This document shows positions 1 to 9,332 of a DNA stretch of 64,000 nt, in pieces. The stretch's first letter is position 1. Each line of letters starts with the position of its first letter. Made by a program: the position numbers and the translations under genes. The notes below the pieces were generated by a model. It saw only the letters and a list, made by a program, of their open reading frames with translations. It searched no databases and had not been told where the DNA came from. Source of the DNA: Muribaculaceae bacterium (GTDB taxonomy: Bacteria > Bacteroidota > Bacteroidia > Bacteroidales > Muribaculaceae); assembly GCA_022508985.1 (NCBI GenBank), contig JAFLUA010000002.1, forward strand, positions 62,001-126,000, read 5' to 3'.

Positions 1-181
1 AAGTAAATGTATTAACCGGCAACGATGGTATCGCCGGCAATATCGACCTCACCGACGCAGCGACAGGCAAGTCGGCCTCTACCGTCCGTTCTACTGTGAT
101 TTCCGTACTAAGGTCTTCGGCGTAGCTATTTAAGCTCAACGACGAGGCGAAAATGACAAAAAGGAGAATTTTATGATTCAT
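1..181 (-). CDS. Partial exported protein (5' end only), probable outer-membrane beta-barrel protein
   Basis: The gene starts at an ATG at 181 and runs off the left edge, so only about 60 residues are visible. They begin with a signal peptide (MNHKILLFVIFASSLSLNSYA) followed by a mature start rich in T, E and V. It begins 7 bases after the stop of the TPR gene on the same strand and is presumably co-transcribed with it. From memory, in Bacteroides the gene after this large TPR protein is an outer-membrane beta-barrel protein with a similar mature start (TEITVxRT). That family assignment is inference from context and a short motif. Function unknown. Confidence 0.6.
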   Translation of the reverse strand, partial: MNHKILLFVIFASSLSLNSYAEDLSTEITVERTVEADLPVAASVRSILPAIPSLPVNTFT

Positions 182-188
182 TTGTTTC

Positions 189-3179
189 TTATTTATCGTC
201 TGACAATCGACTTTCAATCATCATAAATATATCGGCTTCGCTACCGGGATAGTTTTCTTTCAGGGCTTCAAGATATTCGCGAGCCTCAAACGTTTTCCCT
301 TGGGCTGTGTATATATCGCTAATCAGAATAAAACCGCGTGCCACCCAGTAACGGTGAGGTGAGCCCGACTTGACAAACTTTTGCGCCACATCCAGGGCCT
401 GCTTATTTTTACCTTCATCGTAAAGGGTTTGAGCAGCTCCGTAAGCGCTCTTGGCGCCGAAAAGATCGGATGTATCCGACGACATTTCCAACCATAGCGC
501 CACGGCGTCGTCGGTTTCGCCGCGGGCATCAAGCGACAATGCTTTGGTATATTTTGCCTCCGACAATGCCGAAGCACTTGCCGACGATGCCATAATGGCA
601 TCGGCCGCGGTGCCGGCTATTTCATAATTACCCATATCGCGAGCCGTGCGCATAACTCCAAGGCGCGCTATCGTTGCCGTTTCTGTGTCGGAGGCTTTTT
701 TTTCAAGGTTTTGATACGTCTCCATAGCCGCGGGCAAATCACCGGCAGAATACGATTGCTTTGCCATAACGGCCAAGGCGCCTTCTGCTGCTCGGCTATC
801 GGGATATCTACTCATAATTTTTTCTGCCAAAGCCGACATTTCATCTTCGTTACCCGCATTTTCCGCATCTTTTAGAAGCAACGACAAGGCCGACGCTGCG
901 CGCGTCGATTCTGGGTAGTTAACCACAAAAGCCTCTAACTGACTCTTGTCGTTGCGGTTTTGATATGCATTCCGGGCCGATGTAAAGGCAAGCTCTTCAG
1001 CCTCTCCGGGGTCTATTTTTGGCGCATTGTCTACACCCGACATGAACGCGAAGAATTCTTCGGCGCGGCCATTGTCGGCATATAAAGTTTTTAGCAAAGA
1101 CGAGGCCTGCGATGCTTCATCCGAGGTCGGATACAATGCAATGACGGAGCGATAGGCCTCTGCCGCCTGGTCTACTTCTCCCATATCTAACAATGTCATA
1201 GCCATTTGCAAATAGCCACGGCGACCTTGCGACGTCTGAGGGTAATCGGAGATGAGCGTGCGGTAGGTATTTACAGCAGCTGCATTACGACCGAGACTGA
1301 TCTGAGCCTGGGTAGTCTCGAGAAGGGCTTCGGGCATAAGAGCAGACGTGGGGAACTCGCGACGGAAAGTATTCAGCGACCCTAATTTACCTTCATAGTC
1401 GCGCATATAACCTTTCATCCGGGCAACACACAGTGCGGCATAATCGCCTGCCGATGGGTTAGCATCGTATGCTTGCGAATAGCACTTCTCGGCTGCTCCA
1501 AAATCGGCACACGCAAATTTAATGTCGCCCAATCTGTTGAGTATATCCGCCTTAGCCTCAGGGGCCGACATTAGCGGAAGTGCCTGATTAAAATATGTTT
1601 CAGCACGGCCGGCATCTTTCATGTTATAATACGAATACGCAATGCCATATAATGCCACGTCGCGGTTTGCCGATGTCTTTGCCGCGGCCGACTGCAAGAA
1701 TGTCTGATACTTAACCACAGCCTCGGCATTGTTTCCTTTCATCCTCTGCAAATGAGCCTGCGAGAGCGATGTTTCAGCGGCTATTTCGGCGCCGTAGCGA
1801 GAGAGCGATTCTGCTTGGCTAAGATAGCTTTCGGCTTCTGATAGAGCATTTTCCGACAGGCACCTCGTGCCAAGGGCATATAGTACTCGTTGCTTTGCCT
1901 CGAGCATCTTTGGGGAGGGGTTGTTAATGCTATTGAGACGCGCCAACGCACGTTCATAATCGTTGTCGGCCATATAGCCCGTGGCAAGATATGCCGACAC
2001 GCGATCGGAATAGGGACCCGACGGATATAGGCTCAGAAACTCTTCAAAGACCTCTGCCGACGAGGCAAACGGCACCGAGGCTCCGGCAAACTTGGCCGAC
2101 GCATAGTTGTAGAAGGCAGCTTCGCGAACCGACGTATCGTCGGTAGCCTTTGCCGCCTTATCGAAAGCAAGTATTGCCGACGACGTATCGCCTTGCTCAA
2201 GCAAACATTGCCCTGCATAAAGATATGCCGACTGACGCAACGCGCCATCGCCATTCTCGGTTACCGGCTGAAAATATTCAAGTGCTTTTGAGTAATTGCC
2301 ATGTTCAAACTCGTCAAGACCAAGTATATAGAGCGCCGATGGTTGCGGCTCATCAACTGCTGTCGCATATTTCCGGAGATACTCAACAGCATCATATCGC
2401 TGTCCTTCTCTATACAATGACTCACCGGCGATACGGTTCAACTCTGCTTCAACATCGGGGCTCAGACCTTGCTTTCGCAACAATTGTCGCGCCGTCGAAA
2501 GAGCCTTGCCATAATTACCCTCTATAAAATCTATCGACGCTATGTAAAAATCGGATAGATTACCCGGAGCTGTTGACGATGTCGAGGATGCAAATCGTTG
2601 TCGAGCCGACTTATAATCGCCATTTTCGAAGTCGATATAAGCGAGATAAAATAGCGACGCCATACGCATATCAGGGTCTTTCAAAGACTTCTCAAAGCAC
2701 GCGCCAGCATACTCTTTGTCGCCGTTTTCTATTGCACAGACTCCTCGACGATAAGATAGTTCGGCCGCTTCGCTCGATGCAAGACCGTTTTCATTGACAC
2801 CTGCATACACCTCGGCGGCTTCGGCATATTTCTTCTCGGCGAGGAAACAATCGCCTATACCTTTGCGAGCGACTTCTCTATCTACCGAAAATGGATATTT
2901 CGCTAAGTAGCTGTTATACAATTCTCGAGCCGTCTCATACCTGCCTGCAGCATAAGTGTAGTTGGCCTTCAGCATATCGGCTTTGCTACATTCTTCTCCC
3001 GACATAGCCTCATAATTTAGAAGCTTTATTTGGTCGAGAGCACCAAGATAATTATTTTGACGAGCCATCGACTCGGCTCTACTTATCAGGCCCTCATTCT
3101 CCGGAGCGTTTATCTGAGCCACAGATGTCAGCGCCGTTATAAGGGTTATACTCGCGAATATTATTCTTTTCATTAGCAT
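189..3179 (-). CDS. Large exported tetratricopeptide-repeat protein (996 aa)
   Basis: An N-terminal signal peptide (hydrophobic residues 6-20, ending SVAQ) is followed by TPR- and YbgF/BamD-like repeats along almost the whole length. They recur as an aromatic residue near A-x-x-x-Y, then YP and S. It should sit in the periplasm or outer-membrane periplasmic face and act as a scaffold. The first three codons are ATG CTA ATG, so translation may start at 3179 or 3173. A Bacteroidetes -7 element (TAACTTTG on this strand) lies 15-22 bases upstream of 3179, inside the end of the metallopeptidase gene, so this gene has its own promoter. The downstream partner is the exported protein cut by the window edge. 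No enzymatic motif was seen. Confidence 0.88.
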   Translation of the reverse strand: MLMKRIIFASITLITALTSVAQINAPENEGLISRAESMARQNNYLGALDQIKLLNYEAMSGEECSKADMLKANYTYAAGRYETARELYNSYLAKYPFSVDREVARKGIGDCFLAEKKYAEAAEVYAGVNENGLASSEAAELSYRRGVCAIENGDKEYAGACFEKSLKDPDMRMASLFYLAYIDFENGDYKSARQRFASSTSSTAPGNLSDFYIASIDFIEGNYGKALSTARQLLRKQGLSPDVEAELNRIAGESLYREGQRYDAVEYLRKYATAVDEPQPSALYILGLDEFEHGNYSKALEYFQPVTENGDGALRQSAYLYAGQCLLEQGDTSSAILAFDKAAKATDDTSVREAAFYNYASAKFAGASVPFASSAEVFEEFLSLYPSGPYSDRVSAYLATGYMADNDYERALARLNSINNPSPKMLEAKQRVLYALGTRCLSENALSEAESYLSQAESLSRYGAEIAAETSLSQAHLQRMKGNNAEAVVKYQTFLQSAAAKTSANRDVALYGIAYSYYNMKDAGRAETYFNQALPLMSAPEAKADILNRLGDIKFACADFGAAEKCYSQAYDANPSAGDYAALCVARMKGYMRDYEGKLGSLNTFRREFPTSALMPEALLETTQAQISLGRNAAAVNTYRTLISDYPQTSQGRRGYLQMAMTLLDMGEVDQAAEAYRSVIALYPTSDEASQASSLLKTLYADNGRAEEFFAFMSGVDNAPKIDPGEAEELAFTSARNAYQNRNDKSQLEAFVVNYPESTRAASALSLLLKDAENAGNEDEMSALAEKIMSRYPDSRAAEGALAVMAKQSYSAGDLPAAMETYQNLEKKASDTETATIARLGVMRTARDMGNYEIAGTAADAIMASSASASALSEAKYTKALSLDARGETDDAVALWLEMSSDTSDLFGAKSAYGAAQTLYDEGKNKQALDVAQKFVKSGSPHRYWVARGFILISDIYTAQGKTFEAREYLEALKENYPGSEADIFMMIESRLSDDK

Positions 3180-3193
3180 ACTATTTTGAATCG

Positions 3194-3201
3194 CAAAGTT
3201 A
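3194..3201 (-). promoter_or_regulatory. Promoter -7 element for the large TPR gene
   Basis: The plus strand reads CAAAGTTA, which is TAACTTTG on the minus strand and a perfect match to TAnnTTTG. It lies 15 bases upstream of the first ATG. The -33 region overlaps the 3' end of the metallopeptidase gene and shows no clear TTTG. Confidence 0.6.
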
Positions 3202-3202
3202 A

Positions 3203-3928
3203 CTAAAAAACCGGGAATCGAAAAGACTTAACACGAGCTATATACTCTGTCTCCCGGCCGCGGCAATAGCGGTTGCATAAGCGATGAAAAGCCGCCGAAT
3301 GGTTCATCTCGCTAAGGTGTGCCAGTTCATGATAGATAATATAGTCGCGCAATTCCTCCGGAAGGAAAATGAGCCGCGGAGAAAGTGTTATAACTCGTGA
3401 CGAGGAGCATGAGCCAAGACGTGTTTTCGCATCCTTCACCTTCCATTCGACCGGAGACACACCCACCTCCTCGGCAAGTCGGCGTGCTATTGGCAACACA
3501 AAGGCTGTCGTTGCATGTCGCGCTGCTATGAGCACATTACGATTAATGAAATCTTGCACCGGAGCATTATCTATGCCGGCCGTGGTTATTTCGTTACGTA
3601 TGTAAATAGTATAGTTTGCCGACTTCCCTCGCAAAACATTCTGCGTTCGCACATCAATACGAGCGTCGCGCGATATATCTGTCGAAACAGCTATCGTAAA
3701 ATCGGCCAGAGGACCATCGATTATATGCCCAATGGCGTGCATCGGCGCAGGGCGTAGCGAAAGCAACTTGTCTTTAGCCCTATCAAGAAATCGATTATAC
3801 TCGGCTTCCAACAAGCCTTTGGGCATAGTCACCCACAACTCCTGCCCCACCCAACGAGCACTTATCCGATGCGTAGTGCCGTGCTCTTTGATGCGTACAT
3901 ATCCGAATACCGGATGTAATACTTTCAT
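3203..3928 (-). CDS. YgjP/DUF45-type zinc metallopeptidase-like protein
   Basis: The C-terminal third carries HELAH at about residues 200-204 with a third histidine six residues later in MNHSAAFH. This is the HExxH...NHxxxF pattern of the YgjP/M48-like (DUF45) zinc peptidases. No signal peptide is seen, so it is cytoplasmic. The family is widespread, but its substrate is not established as far as I know. The start at 3928 overlaps the stop of nadK in ATGA, typical of translational coupling. An in-frame ATG four codons earlier (3940) would give a 16-base overlap and is less likely. It is the last gene of a three-gene unit with the ACT-like protein and nadK. Confidence 0.82.
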   Translation of the reverse strand: MKVLHPVFGYVRIKEHGTTHRISARWVGQELWVTMPKGLLEAEYNRFLDRAKDKLLSLRPAPMHAIGHIIDGPLADFTIAVSTDISRDARIDVRTQNVLRGKSANYTIYIRNEITTAGIDNAPVQDFINRNVLIAARHATTAFVLPIARRLAEEVGVSPVEWKVKDAKTRLGSCSSSRVITLSPRLIFLPEELRDYIIYHELAHLSEMNHSAAFHRLCNRYCRGRETEYIARVKSFRFPVF

Positions 3929-4791
3929 TTCTCGCCCCAATGCAGTTTCTGCCTCAGCGTAGCCGCAAAGGTATGCTCGGCAACTTGCATTACCAATACT
4001 TTGAATGGTGCTTGCCCTACAACAACAGGTGTGCCGGTGTCGACTAATGTAGAGCGGCCGTCAAGAGCAAGCCTGATATGGGCCGTGCGTGCTTGGGGCA
4101 CTATTGTAATGGGTGTATCAGCACCTACGACAAGAGGACGCATCGACAGGGAGTGTGCTGCAACCGGGGATATAACATTCACATCTAAGGTCGGTTGTAC
4201 TATAGGGCCGCCTACCGACAAATTGTAGGCCGTGCTACCCGTTGGTGTACATATTACAAGACCGTCGGCTTTATATTCAGCCAATGGTGTCGGACCAAGA
4301 CTTACCGAGGCCTGTATCATCGACGACGTTTCTTCTTTCGAAACAGCAATATCGTTAAGAGCATAGCGACCAACGTGTTGTGGCAGGTCCGGCGACAATA
4401 TTTCAAGCACACTGCGGCGCTCTATCCTCAAATAATCATCGGCAATAAGTTTTGGCAATTCCGGCAATTGATTCACTGTCAATGCTGCCAAATATCCCAA
4501 ATGACCCGTATTGACTCCCACGATAGGTATTTCTTTCTCGCCAACCCATGCTGCCGTCCGCAAAAAAGTGCCATCACCCCCGAGGCTAACTGCGAGGTCG
4601 GCCGTAAATTCACACCCGTCAACCACGCTCGTTACCGTCTTTAACTCTTCCGGTATATACTCGAGTAAATGAACGTATAACTTACGATGCATCATCACCT
4701 TATCGCCTCGTTCTGCCAATACGTTCAGAAATTTGGCTACATATTCAACAGCATCGTTTTGACGCCGACTGCCATAGATTGCGATTGTCAT
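3925..4791 (-). CDS. nadK: NAD kinase
   Basis: NAD kinase phosphorylates NAD to NADP in the cytoplasm, with ATP or polyphosphate as donor. The protein has the usual length (288 aa). It carries the catalytic GGDGT at residues 71-75, NTGHLGYLA around 94-102, the conserved acidic motif ND near 146, and TPTGSTAYNLSVGGP at 182-196. All family motifs look intact. It overlaps its upstream neighbour by ATGA at 4788-4791 and its downstream neighbour by ATGA at 3925-3928, so the three genes are translationally coupled. It is divergent from pdxJ, another cofactor gene. Confidence 0.97.
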   Translation of the reverse strand: MTIAIYGSRRQNDAVEYVAKFLNVLAERGDKVMMHRKLYVHLLEYIPEELKTVTSVVDGCEFTADLAVSLGGDGTFLRTAAWVGEKEIPIVGVNTGHLGYLAALTVNQLPELPKLIADDYLRIERRSVLEILSPDLPQHVGRYALNDIAVSKEETSSMIQASVSLGPTPLAEYKADGLVICTPTGSTAYNLSVGGPIVQPTLDVNVISPVAAHSLSMRPLVVGADTPITIVPQARTAHIRLALDGRSTLVDTGTPVVVGQAPFKVLVMQVAEHTFAATLRQKLHWGEK

Positions 4792-5183
4792 ATTTCGAGA
4801 TATTTTAGTAAGTGTTCAACACGCTGCCGCGCCGTATCGTCATCGCTAACGGCACTATCTTGCACGTCGATAACAGTATATCCGTAACGCTCTAATGAAC
4901 GACTGACACGGGCCGTATTGCTATGATTTATCCGCAAATCAAAAACCACCGGAAATGTCGACTCCGACACACCATATTCTGCGTCTACTTCATCTCCTAC
5001 CATATTCCCTCCGATATTCGTCACGTTTAGGTTGAGCAGGTGCGCATCACAATCTTCAACGGCACGCGCTATGCGCGACGCTGAATAATCTTCTGTTTTA
5101 CACCCCACAAGGAGGCGCGAACTCTCCATCACTGCCGGGAACAGATAGTCGTTTTCGGGAAACTTGTTGTTATTTACTGACAA
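4788..5183 (-). CDS. ACT-like domain protein upstream of nadK (possible shortened CBS-ACT protein)
   Basis: This 131-residue cytoplasmic protein has a central region with the beta-alpha-beta spacing of an ACT-like domain: SRLLVG, then SRIARAVEDCDAHLLNLNV, then a beta-rich segment and SRSLERYGYTVIDV. From memory, in related Bacteroidales the gene next to nadK encodes a protein of about 215-220 residues with a CBS pair followed by such a domain. No CBS pair is visible here, and the first 20 residues are short and polar. This may be a reduced lineage-specific version. ACT and CBS domains bind small ligands, but no ligand can be deduced. It is the first gene of the unit, overlapping nadK by four bases. 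Confidence 0.6.
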   Translation of the reverse strand: MSVNNNKFPENDYLFPAVMESSRLLVGCKTEDYSASRIARAVEDCDAHLLNLNVTNIGGNMVGDEVDAEYGVSESTFPVVFDLRINHSNTARVSRSLERYGYTVIDVQDSAVSDDDTARQRVEHLLKYLEI

Positions 5184-5212
5184 AATCTATACTCAATTAA
5201 AATTTTCTGACT

Positions 5213-5220
5213 ATTTTTGC
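5213..5220 (+). promoter_or_regulatory. Candidate -7 element upstream of pdxJ
   Basis: TATTTTTG matches TAnnTTTG in the 115-base divergent spacer between the ACT-like gene and pdxJ, about 79 bases before the pdxJ ATG. The rest of the spacer is AT-rich. A weak candidate for the opposite direction (TAGATTTTG on the minus strand, near 5184) has one extra spacer base. Confidence 0.45.
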
Positions 5221-5298
5221 AGTATCAAATTTTGTGCCAAAATGTCATTTGCTTAACGCAGGCACAAATGTACAAAATTTTTGCGTATTACTCTATAA

Positions 5299-6015
5299 AT
5301 GATAAACCTCAGCGTTAATATTAACAAAGTAGCAACTCTGCGCAATGCCCGCGGAGAGAATCGACCCGATGTCGAAGCCGTAGCACTCGACATTGAATCG
5401 TTCGGTGCCAACGGCATTACTGTGCACCCGCGTCCCGACGAAAGACACATCAAAAAAAGCGACGTCTATAGCTTGAGACCCAACCTCAGATGCGAATTCA
5501 ATATCGAAGGTTATCCAAGCGACGATTTTGTCGACCTCGTCATCAAAGTGCGGCCAACACAGGTTACTCTCGTGCCCGACGCCCCCGATGCCATTACGTC
5601 ATCGGCCGGCTGGGATGTTAGCGCCAATTCCGACTTCTTATCATCGCTCGTTGAGCGCTTTAAGGACGCAGGCATACGCACTTCTATTTTTATCAACGCC
5701 GATTTAGACTCCGTCAGAGCGGCGGCTAAAACAGGTGCCGAGCGTGTAGAACTTTACACGAAGCCTTATGCCGATGCTTTTACAAAAGACCCTAAAGCGG
5801 CAATAGCTCCGTTTATCGAGGCCGCGACTGAGGCTAAAAAACTCGGCCTCGGTGTTAACGCCGGGCACGATCTTAACCTTGACAATCTGGCGTTTTTCGC
5901 TTCCAACATTCCTTTTCTGAGAGAGGTCTCAATCGGACACGCTTTGATATGCGATGCGCTATATTTTGGCCTCGAAGAAACGGTGAAGCGATACAAAAAC
6001 GCTCTTAAAGTATAA
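5299..6015 (+). CDS. pdxJ: Pyridoxine 5'-phosphate synthase
   Basis: PdxJ condenses 1-deoxy-D-xylulose 5-phosphate with 3-amino-2-oxopropyl phosphate to pyridoxine 5'-phosphate, the last ring-forming step of the DXP-dependent vitamin B6 pathway. The 238-residue length is normal. The N-terminus ([16 protein letters not shown]) and [11 protein letters not shown] at about 41-51, with the catalytic His43 and phosphate-binding Arg45, are characteristic. [10 protein letters not shown] loop near residue 196 fits the second phosphate site. It is a cytoplasmic TIM barrel. It heads a run of plus-strand genes, with the TolQ-like gene 28 bases downstream. Confidence 0.97.
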   Translation: MINLSVNINKVATLRNARGENRPDVEAVALDIESFGANGITVHPRPDERHIKKSDVYSLRPNLRCEFNIEGYPSDDFVDLVIKVRPTQVTLVPDAPDAITSSAGWDVSANSDFLSSLVERFKDAGIRTSIFINADLDSVRAAAKTGAERVELYTKPYADAFTKDPKAAIAPFIEAATEAKKLGLGVNAGHDLNLDNLAFFASNIPFLREVSIGHALICDALYFGLEETVKRYKNALKV

Positions 6016-6043
6016 TTACAAACTCTCAACATAAGAAAAAACT

Positions 6044-6658
6044 ATGTCGCTTTGGGATTTATGCCTTCAGGGTGGTTGGACAATGATACCATTGGCCGCT
6101 CTTTTACTTATTTGTATCTATGTTTTTACAGAACGTACGATTGTAGTTTCGCGTGCAAGCCATGAAGATGAAAACTTCATGCAACGCATACGCGGTTATA
6201 TACACGAAGGAGAGACGGAAAGCGCCCTCAATCTTTGCCGGGCCACCGACACGCCATACGCAAGATTGATTGCTAAAGGCATATCGCGTATCGGGAGGCC
6301 TATGAACGATGTCCTCGTTGCTATTGAAAATACCGGCAACCTCGAAATAGCTTCTTTAAGCCGTGGGCTGCCGTGGCTCGCTACCATTGCTGCCGGCGCT
6401 CCTATGCTGGGTTTCCTCGGTACTGTCATTGGCATGGTTCAAGCATTTTATTCCATAGCTCAAGCCGGCTCATCGGCTTCTATCGACTCTTTTGCCTCGG
6501 GCATCTACGCCGCACTGGTAACAACTGTTGCAGGCCTTATTGTCGGCATTATAGCTCTTTTCGCTTACAACTATCTCGTTGCAAGCATCAATAAAATTAT
6601 GAACCGTCTTGAAGCCCGCACAATGGACTTCATGGACCTCCTTAACGAACCGGCTTAA
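6044..6658 (+). CDS. MotA/TolQ/ExbB-type proton channel protein
   Basis: The 204-residue inner-membrane protein has three hydrophobic segments, at about 12-30, 108-135 and 154-180. The last two carry the family motifs APMLGFLGTVIGM and ALVTTVAGLIVGI, which line the proton path. It forms a complex with the ExbD/TolR-like protein encoded five bases downstream and energises a TonB/TolA-like protein encoded next. The full trio sits in one run, so it could serve either TonB-dependent import or Tol-type envelope maintenance. Sequence alone does not decide between ExbB and TolQ. Confidence 0.93.
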   Translation: MSLWDLCLQGGWTMIPLAALLLICIYVFTERTIVVSRASHEDENFMQRIRGYIHEGETESALNLCRATDTPYARLIAKGISRIGRPMNDVLVAIENTGNLEIASLSRGLPWLATIAAGAPMLGFLGTVIGMVQAFYSIAQAGSSASIDSFASGIYAALVTTVAGLIVGIIALFAYNYLVASINKIMNRLEARTMDFMDLLNEPA

Positions 6659-6663
6659 TAACT

Positions 6664-7125
6664 ATGGCACTGAAACGCCAACAGGAAATGCTGGCCACAT
6701 TCTCGATGGCCTCTATGACCGACGTAGTTTTCTTACTACTCGTGTTCTTCATGGTCACTTCGACCTTCGTATTTCCGACAGCTCTCGAAATAGATTTGCC
6801 CCAAAGTTCGCAACAGACGCCTCTTAAGCCCGACACTCGTGTTTTCATCGACAGCGAAGGTGCTTATTACGTTGCCGCACCCGATGCCGAAGGCCCTATA
6901 GCTGTGGCACCCGACTCGCTCATAATAGCCCTTCAATCGATAGCTCCGGCCGACTCTCTTGGCGCTGTCGCAGTATATGCCGACGCCGAAGTGGCCTACG
7001 GGAAAGTCGTTGAAGTGCTTAACGCCGGTGCCGCTAACTCTATTAAAATGGTATTGGCAACAAAACCGGCATCGCCGCAAGCACCGGCAGTCGACACCGA
7101 GTTCCAAACAACAAGCACGCAATGA
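6664..7125 (+). CDS. ExbD/TolR family biopolymer transport protein
   Basis: This 153-residue protein has a short cytoplasmic N-terminus, one membrane helix at about 18-38 and a periplasmic domain. The start of the helix has the essential aspartate of the family (SMTDVVFLLLVFFM, Asp20). It works with the preceding channel protein. Its last codons overlap the start of the TonB-like gene in ATGA (7122-7125), which supports coupled translation. The C-terminal tail (QAPAVDTEFQTTSTQ) is low-complexity and probably disordered. Confidence 0.93.
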   Translation: MALKRQQEMLATFSMASMTDVVFLLLVFFMVTSTFVFPTALEIDLPQSSQQTPLKPDTRVFIDSEGAYYVAAPDAEGPIAVAPDSLIIALQSIAPADSLGAVAVYADAEVAYGKVVEVLNAGAANSIKMVLATKPASPQAPAVDTEFQTTSTQ

Positions 7126-7916
7126 AACGACCGAGCACCGCTGCAGCCATATTAACGACAGTAGCCGCCGTGCTCATTTTACTGCTTCTTTTTATAGGGA
7201 AGCTGACGCTTACCGCACCTACATGGCCGCCTTCGCCTCATAACACCACCGAACTCGTGGATATCGACGATGAATTTGTTGATTTATTCGACCCTTCGAC
7301 CTCGGCAAACCCTTCACCCGCTTATAACGATAACGATGCCGACAATATGTCTACACCGGCTGAAGCCGACGGTAGCGATATAGTCGATGCCGGAGTGGCG
7401 GCGGCTCCGGCTCAGGTGATTACTTCTAAACGACAGTCTCCGACGAAACGCGTCGAAAAAGAGCAGCCAAAGAAAGTGGGCGCCGATAAAACATTGGCAG
7501 AAGAGGAAGAGGCACGTCGGCGAGCTCGGGCAGGTGTCTCGAATGCTTTCAAGCCAAACGATGAAATTGCCGACAACACCTCATCTAATGCTTCGGAAAA
7601 GGGTGACAGCGGCAAAACCGACGGCACGGCCAGCGACTTAAATGGCACGAGCCAAGGCACTGTCGGCGGGGGATGGATTATGCCTCATTACGCGAAAGTA
7701 AAATCTTATCAGACAGGCAGCATCGAGCTTCGGGCTATCGTCGCACAAGATGGCACCGTTAAATCGGTAGACCTAATAGGCGGTAAAGCACCGGCTTCGG
7801 GCGACCCCGCTTTGGTTGAAAAATGTAAGGCCGAAGTGCGGAGACATAAATTCACGCGCAACGACAACAATGCCCCCGAGAGTGCCACTGCGCGTATAAT
7901 ATACACTTTCCGTTAA
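7122..7916 (+). CDS. TonB/TolA-like energy-transducing protein
   Basis: The protein has one N-terminal membrane anchor (about residues 7-31) and a long charged or low-complexity linker (about 40-180, with KRVEKEQPKK and EEEEARRRARAG). A compact C-terminal domain follows (about 185-264: SYQTGSIELRAIVAQDG, then PALVEKCKAEVRRHKF and ARIIYTFR). This order is typical of Bacteroidetes TonB-family proteins that span the periplasm and contact outer-membrane partners. The neighbouring channel pair would power it. The proline-rich linker of classical TonB is replaced by a charged TolA-like one, so the exact partner is unclear. Confidence 0.85.
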   Translation: MKRPSTAAAILTTVAAVLILLLLFIGKLTLTAPTWPPSPHNTTELVDIDDEFVDLFDPSTSANPSPAYNDNDADNMSTPAEADGSDIVDAGVAAAPAQVITSKRQSPTKRVEKEQPKKVGADKTLAEEEEARRRARAGVSNAFKPNDEIADNTSSNASEKGDSGKTDGTASDLNGTSQGTVGGGWIMPHYAKVKSYQTGSIELRAIVAQDGTVKSVDLIGGKAPASGDPALVEKCKAEVRRHKFTRNDNNAPESATARIIYTFR

Positions 7917-7928
7917 CAACTTTGCGAT

Positions 7929-9332
7929 ATGCAAATAGAGCTGCCGGCCAATTTTATTAGCATGATTAGGAGTTTCGGTGATGAATACGCCGAAGGTCTG
8001 TTGGCGGCGCTATCCACGACACCATCAGTTAGCGTGCGCGCTAATATTCTTAAAGGATGCAGTCCCAAAGCCGATGCCGATATCGTATCATGGTGCAAAC
8101 AAGGTTTTTATCTCAATGAAAGGCCTTTATTCGCGGCCGACCCGGCATGGCACCAAGGCTTGTATTACGTCCAAGATGCTTCGTCGATGGTTTATGGCGA
8201 GGTCGTTAAACATATTTCCGACAATTTTTTCAGCGGGCGCGGGGGCATCCGCTATTTAGATGCTTGCGCCGCTCCCGGCGGAAAGACTATCGCGGCTATA
8301 GAAGCACTTCCCAACGATGCTCTCATTGTAGCTAATGAGTACGACCGTCATAGGGCTAATATTTTGCTCGAAAACATTGCCAAGGAGGGAGCTGCTAACG
8401 TCGTAGTGTCGCGGGGCGACGCTACCTGCTACCTCAAGCACAAAAGCTCTTTCGATATTATCGCCGTTGATGCGCCGTGCTCCGGCGAAGGTATGATGCG
8501 TAAAGAGCCGGAAGCAATACGACAATGGTCGGAGGCCCTTATCAAAGACTGTGCTAAAACTCAGCAAAACATCATCAACGCGCTGTGGGCGGCTCTTAAG
8601 CCCGGGGGTGTTATGATTTATAGCACATGCACCTTTAATCGCTCCGAAAACGAAGAACAGCTGAAATATATTGCCGATGCCTTAGGCGGTGAAAGCATCA
8701 ACCTCGGACTTGACAAATACGAGGGTGTGTGTCGTGGCTTCGATACAGCGCTGCACTGCTATCGTTTTGCTCCGGGACACGTGCGCGGCGAAGGCTTGTT
8801 TATAGGAGCCATGATGAAGCCGGGTGCCTGCGAGACGAAGCCGGCGCGCATTCCGGCCAAGCAACTGTCGCCGTTCTCTCAACAACACATACTTAAACCA
8901 GAACTTTTTACCGAAATATGCACCGACGATAAACTGGTGTTGCGGTCTGCCGTTCACTCTGCTTTTATCGCCGATTTGTGTAAAACTATAGATATAATCC
9001 GCTCAGGCCTTACTGTTGCTACAATTAAAGGGCGCGACTACATTCCCTCGCACGATTTAGCTCTTAGCTCTACTCTCGTCGCCGAATCGTTTCCGCACAT
9101 CAATCTCGATTATGCCGGCGCTATATCATATCTGCGCGGCGAAAGTTTGAGCGAACTACCATGCGACTCGCCCATAGGCTATATCATTGCACAATATCAA
9201 AACCGGCCTCTCGGTTTTTTGAAAAATATAGGTCGCAGGGCCAATAATAACTATCCCGATTTTTTACGTTTACGTCTCGACTCCAGAGCATTACCCGTCG
9301 AGGCTCCGATTCCGTTAATAGTTTTGTCATGA
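7929..9332 (+). CDS. rsmF: rRNA (cytosine-C5)-methyltransferase, RsmF/NOL1-NOP2-Sun family
   Basis: The enzyme transfers a methyl group from S-adenosylmethionine to a cytosine C5 in rRNA. The SAM-binding loop DACAAPGGKT is at 111-120. The two family cysteines are in DAPCSGEG (Cys184) and STCTF (Cys234). The protein is 467 residues, longer than the catalytic core. It has a C-terminal extension (about 310-467) like the RNA-binding PUA-type tail of RsmF, ending in FLKNIGRRANNNYPDFLRLR. The exact target base is inferred from architecture only. The last four bases overlap the following ABC exporter gene. Confidence 0.9.
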   Translation: MQIELPANFISMIRSFGDEYAEGLLAALSTTPSVSVRANILKGCSPKADADIVSWCKQGFYLNERPLFAADPAWHQGLYYVQDASSMVYGEVVKHISDNFFSGRGGIRYLDACAAPGGKTIAAIEALPNDALIVANEYDRHRANILLENIAKEGAANVVVSRGDATCYLKHKSSFDIIAVDAPCSGEGMMRKEPEAIRQWSEALIKDCAKTQQNIINALWAALKPGGVMIYSTCTFNRSENEEQLKYIADALGGESINLGLDKYEGVCRGFDTALHCYRFAPGHVRGEGLFIGAMMKPGACETKPARIPAKQLSPFSQQHILKPELFTEICTDDKLVLRSAVHSAFIADLCKTIDIIRSGLTVATIKGRDYIPSHDLALSSTLVAESFPHINLDYAGAISYLRGESLSELPCDSPIGYIIAQYQNRPLGFLKNIGRRANNNYPDFLRLRLDSRALPVEAPIPLIVLS

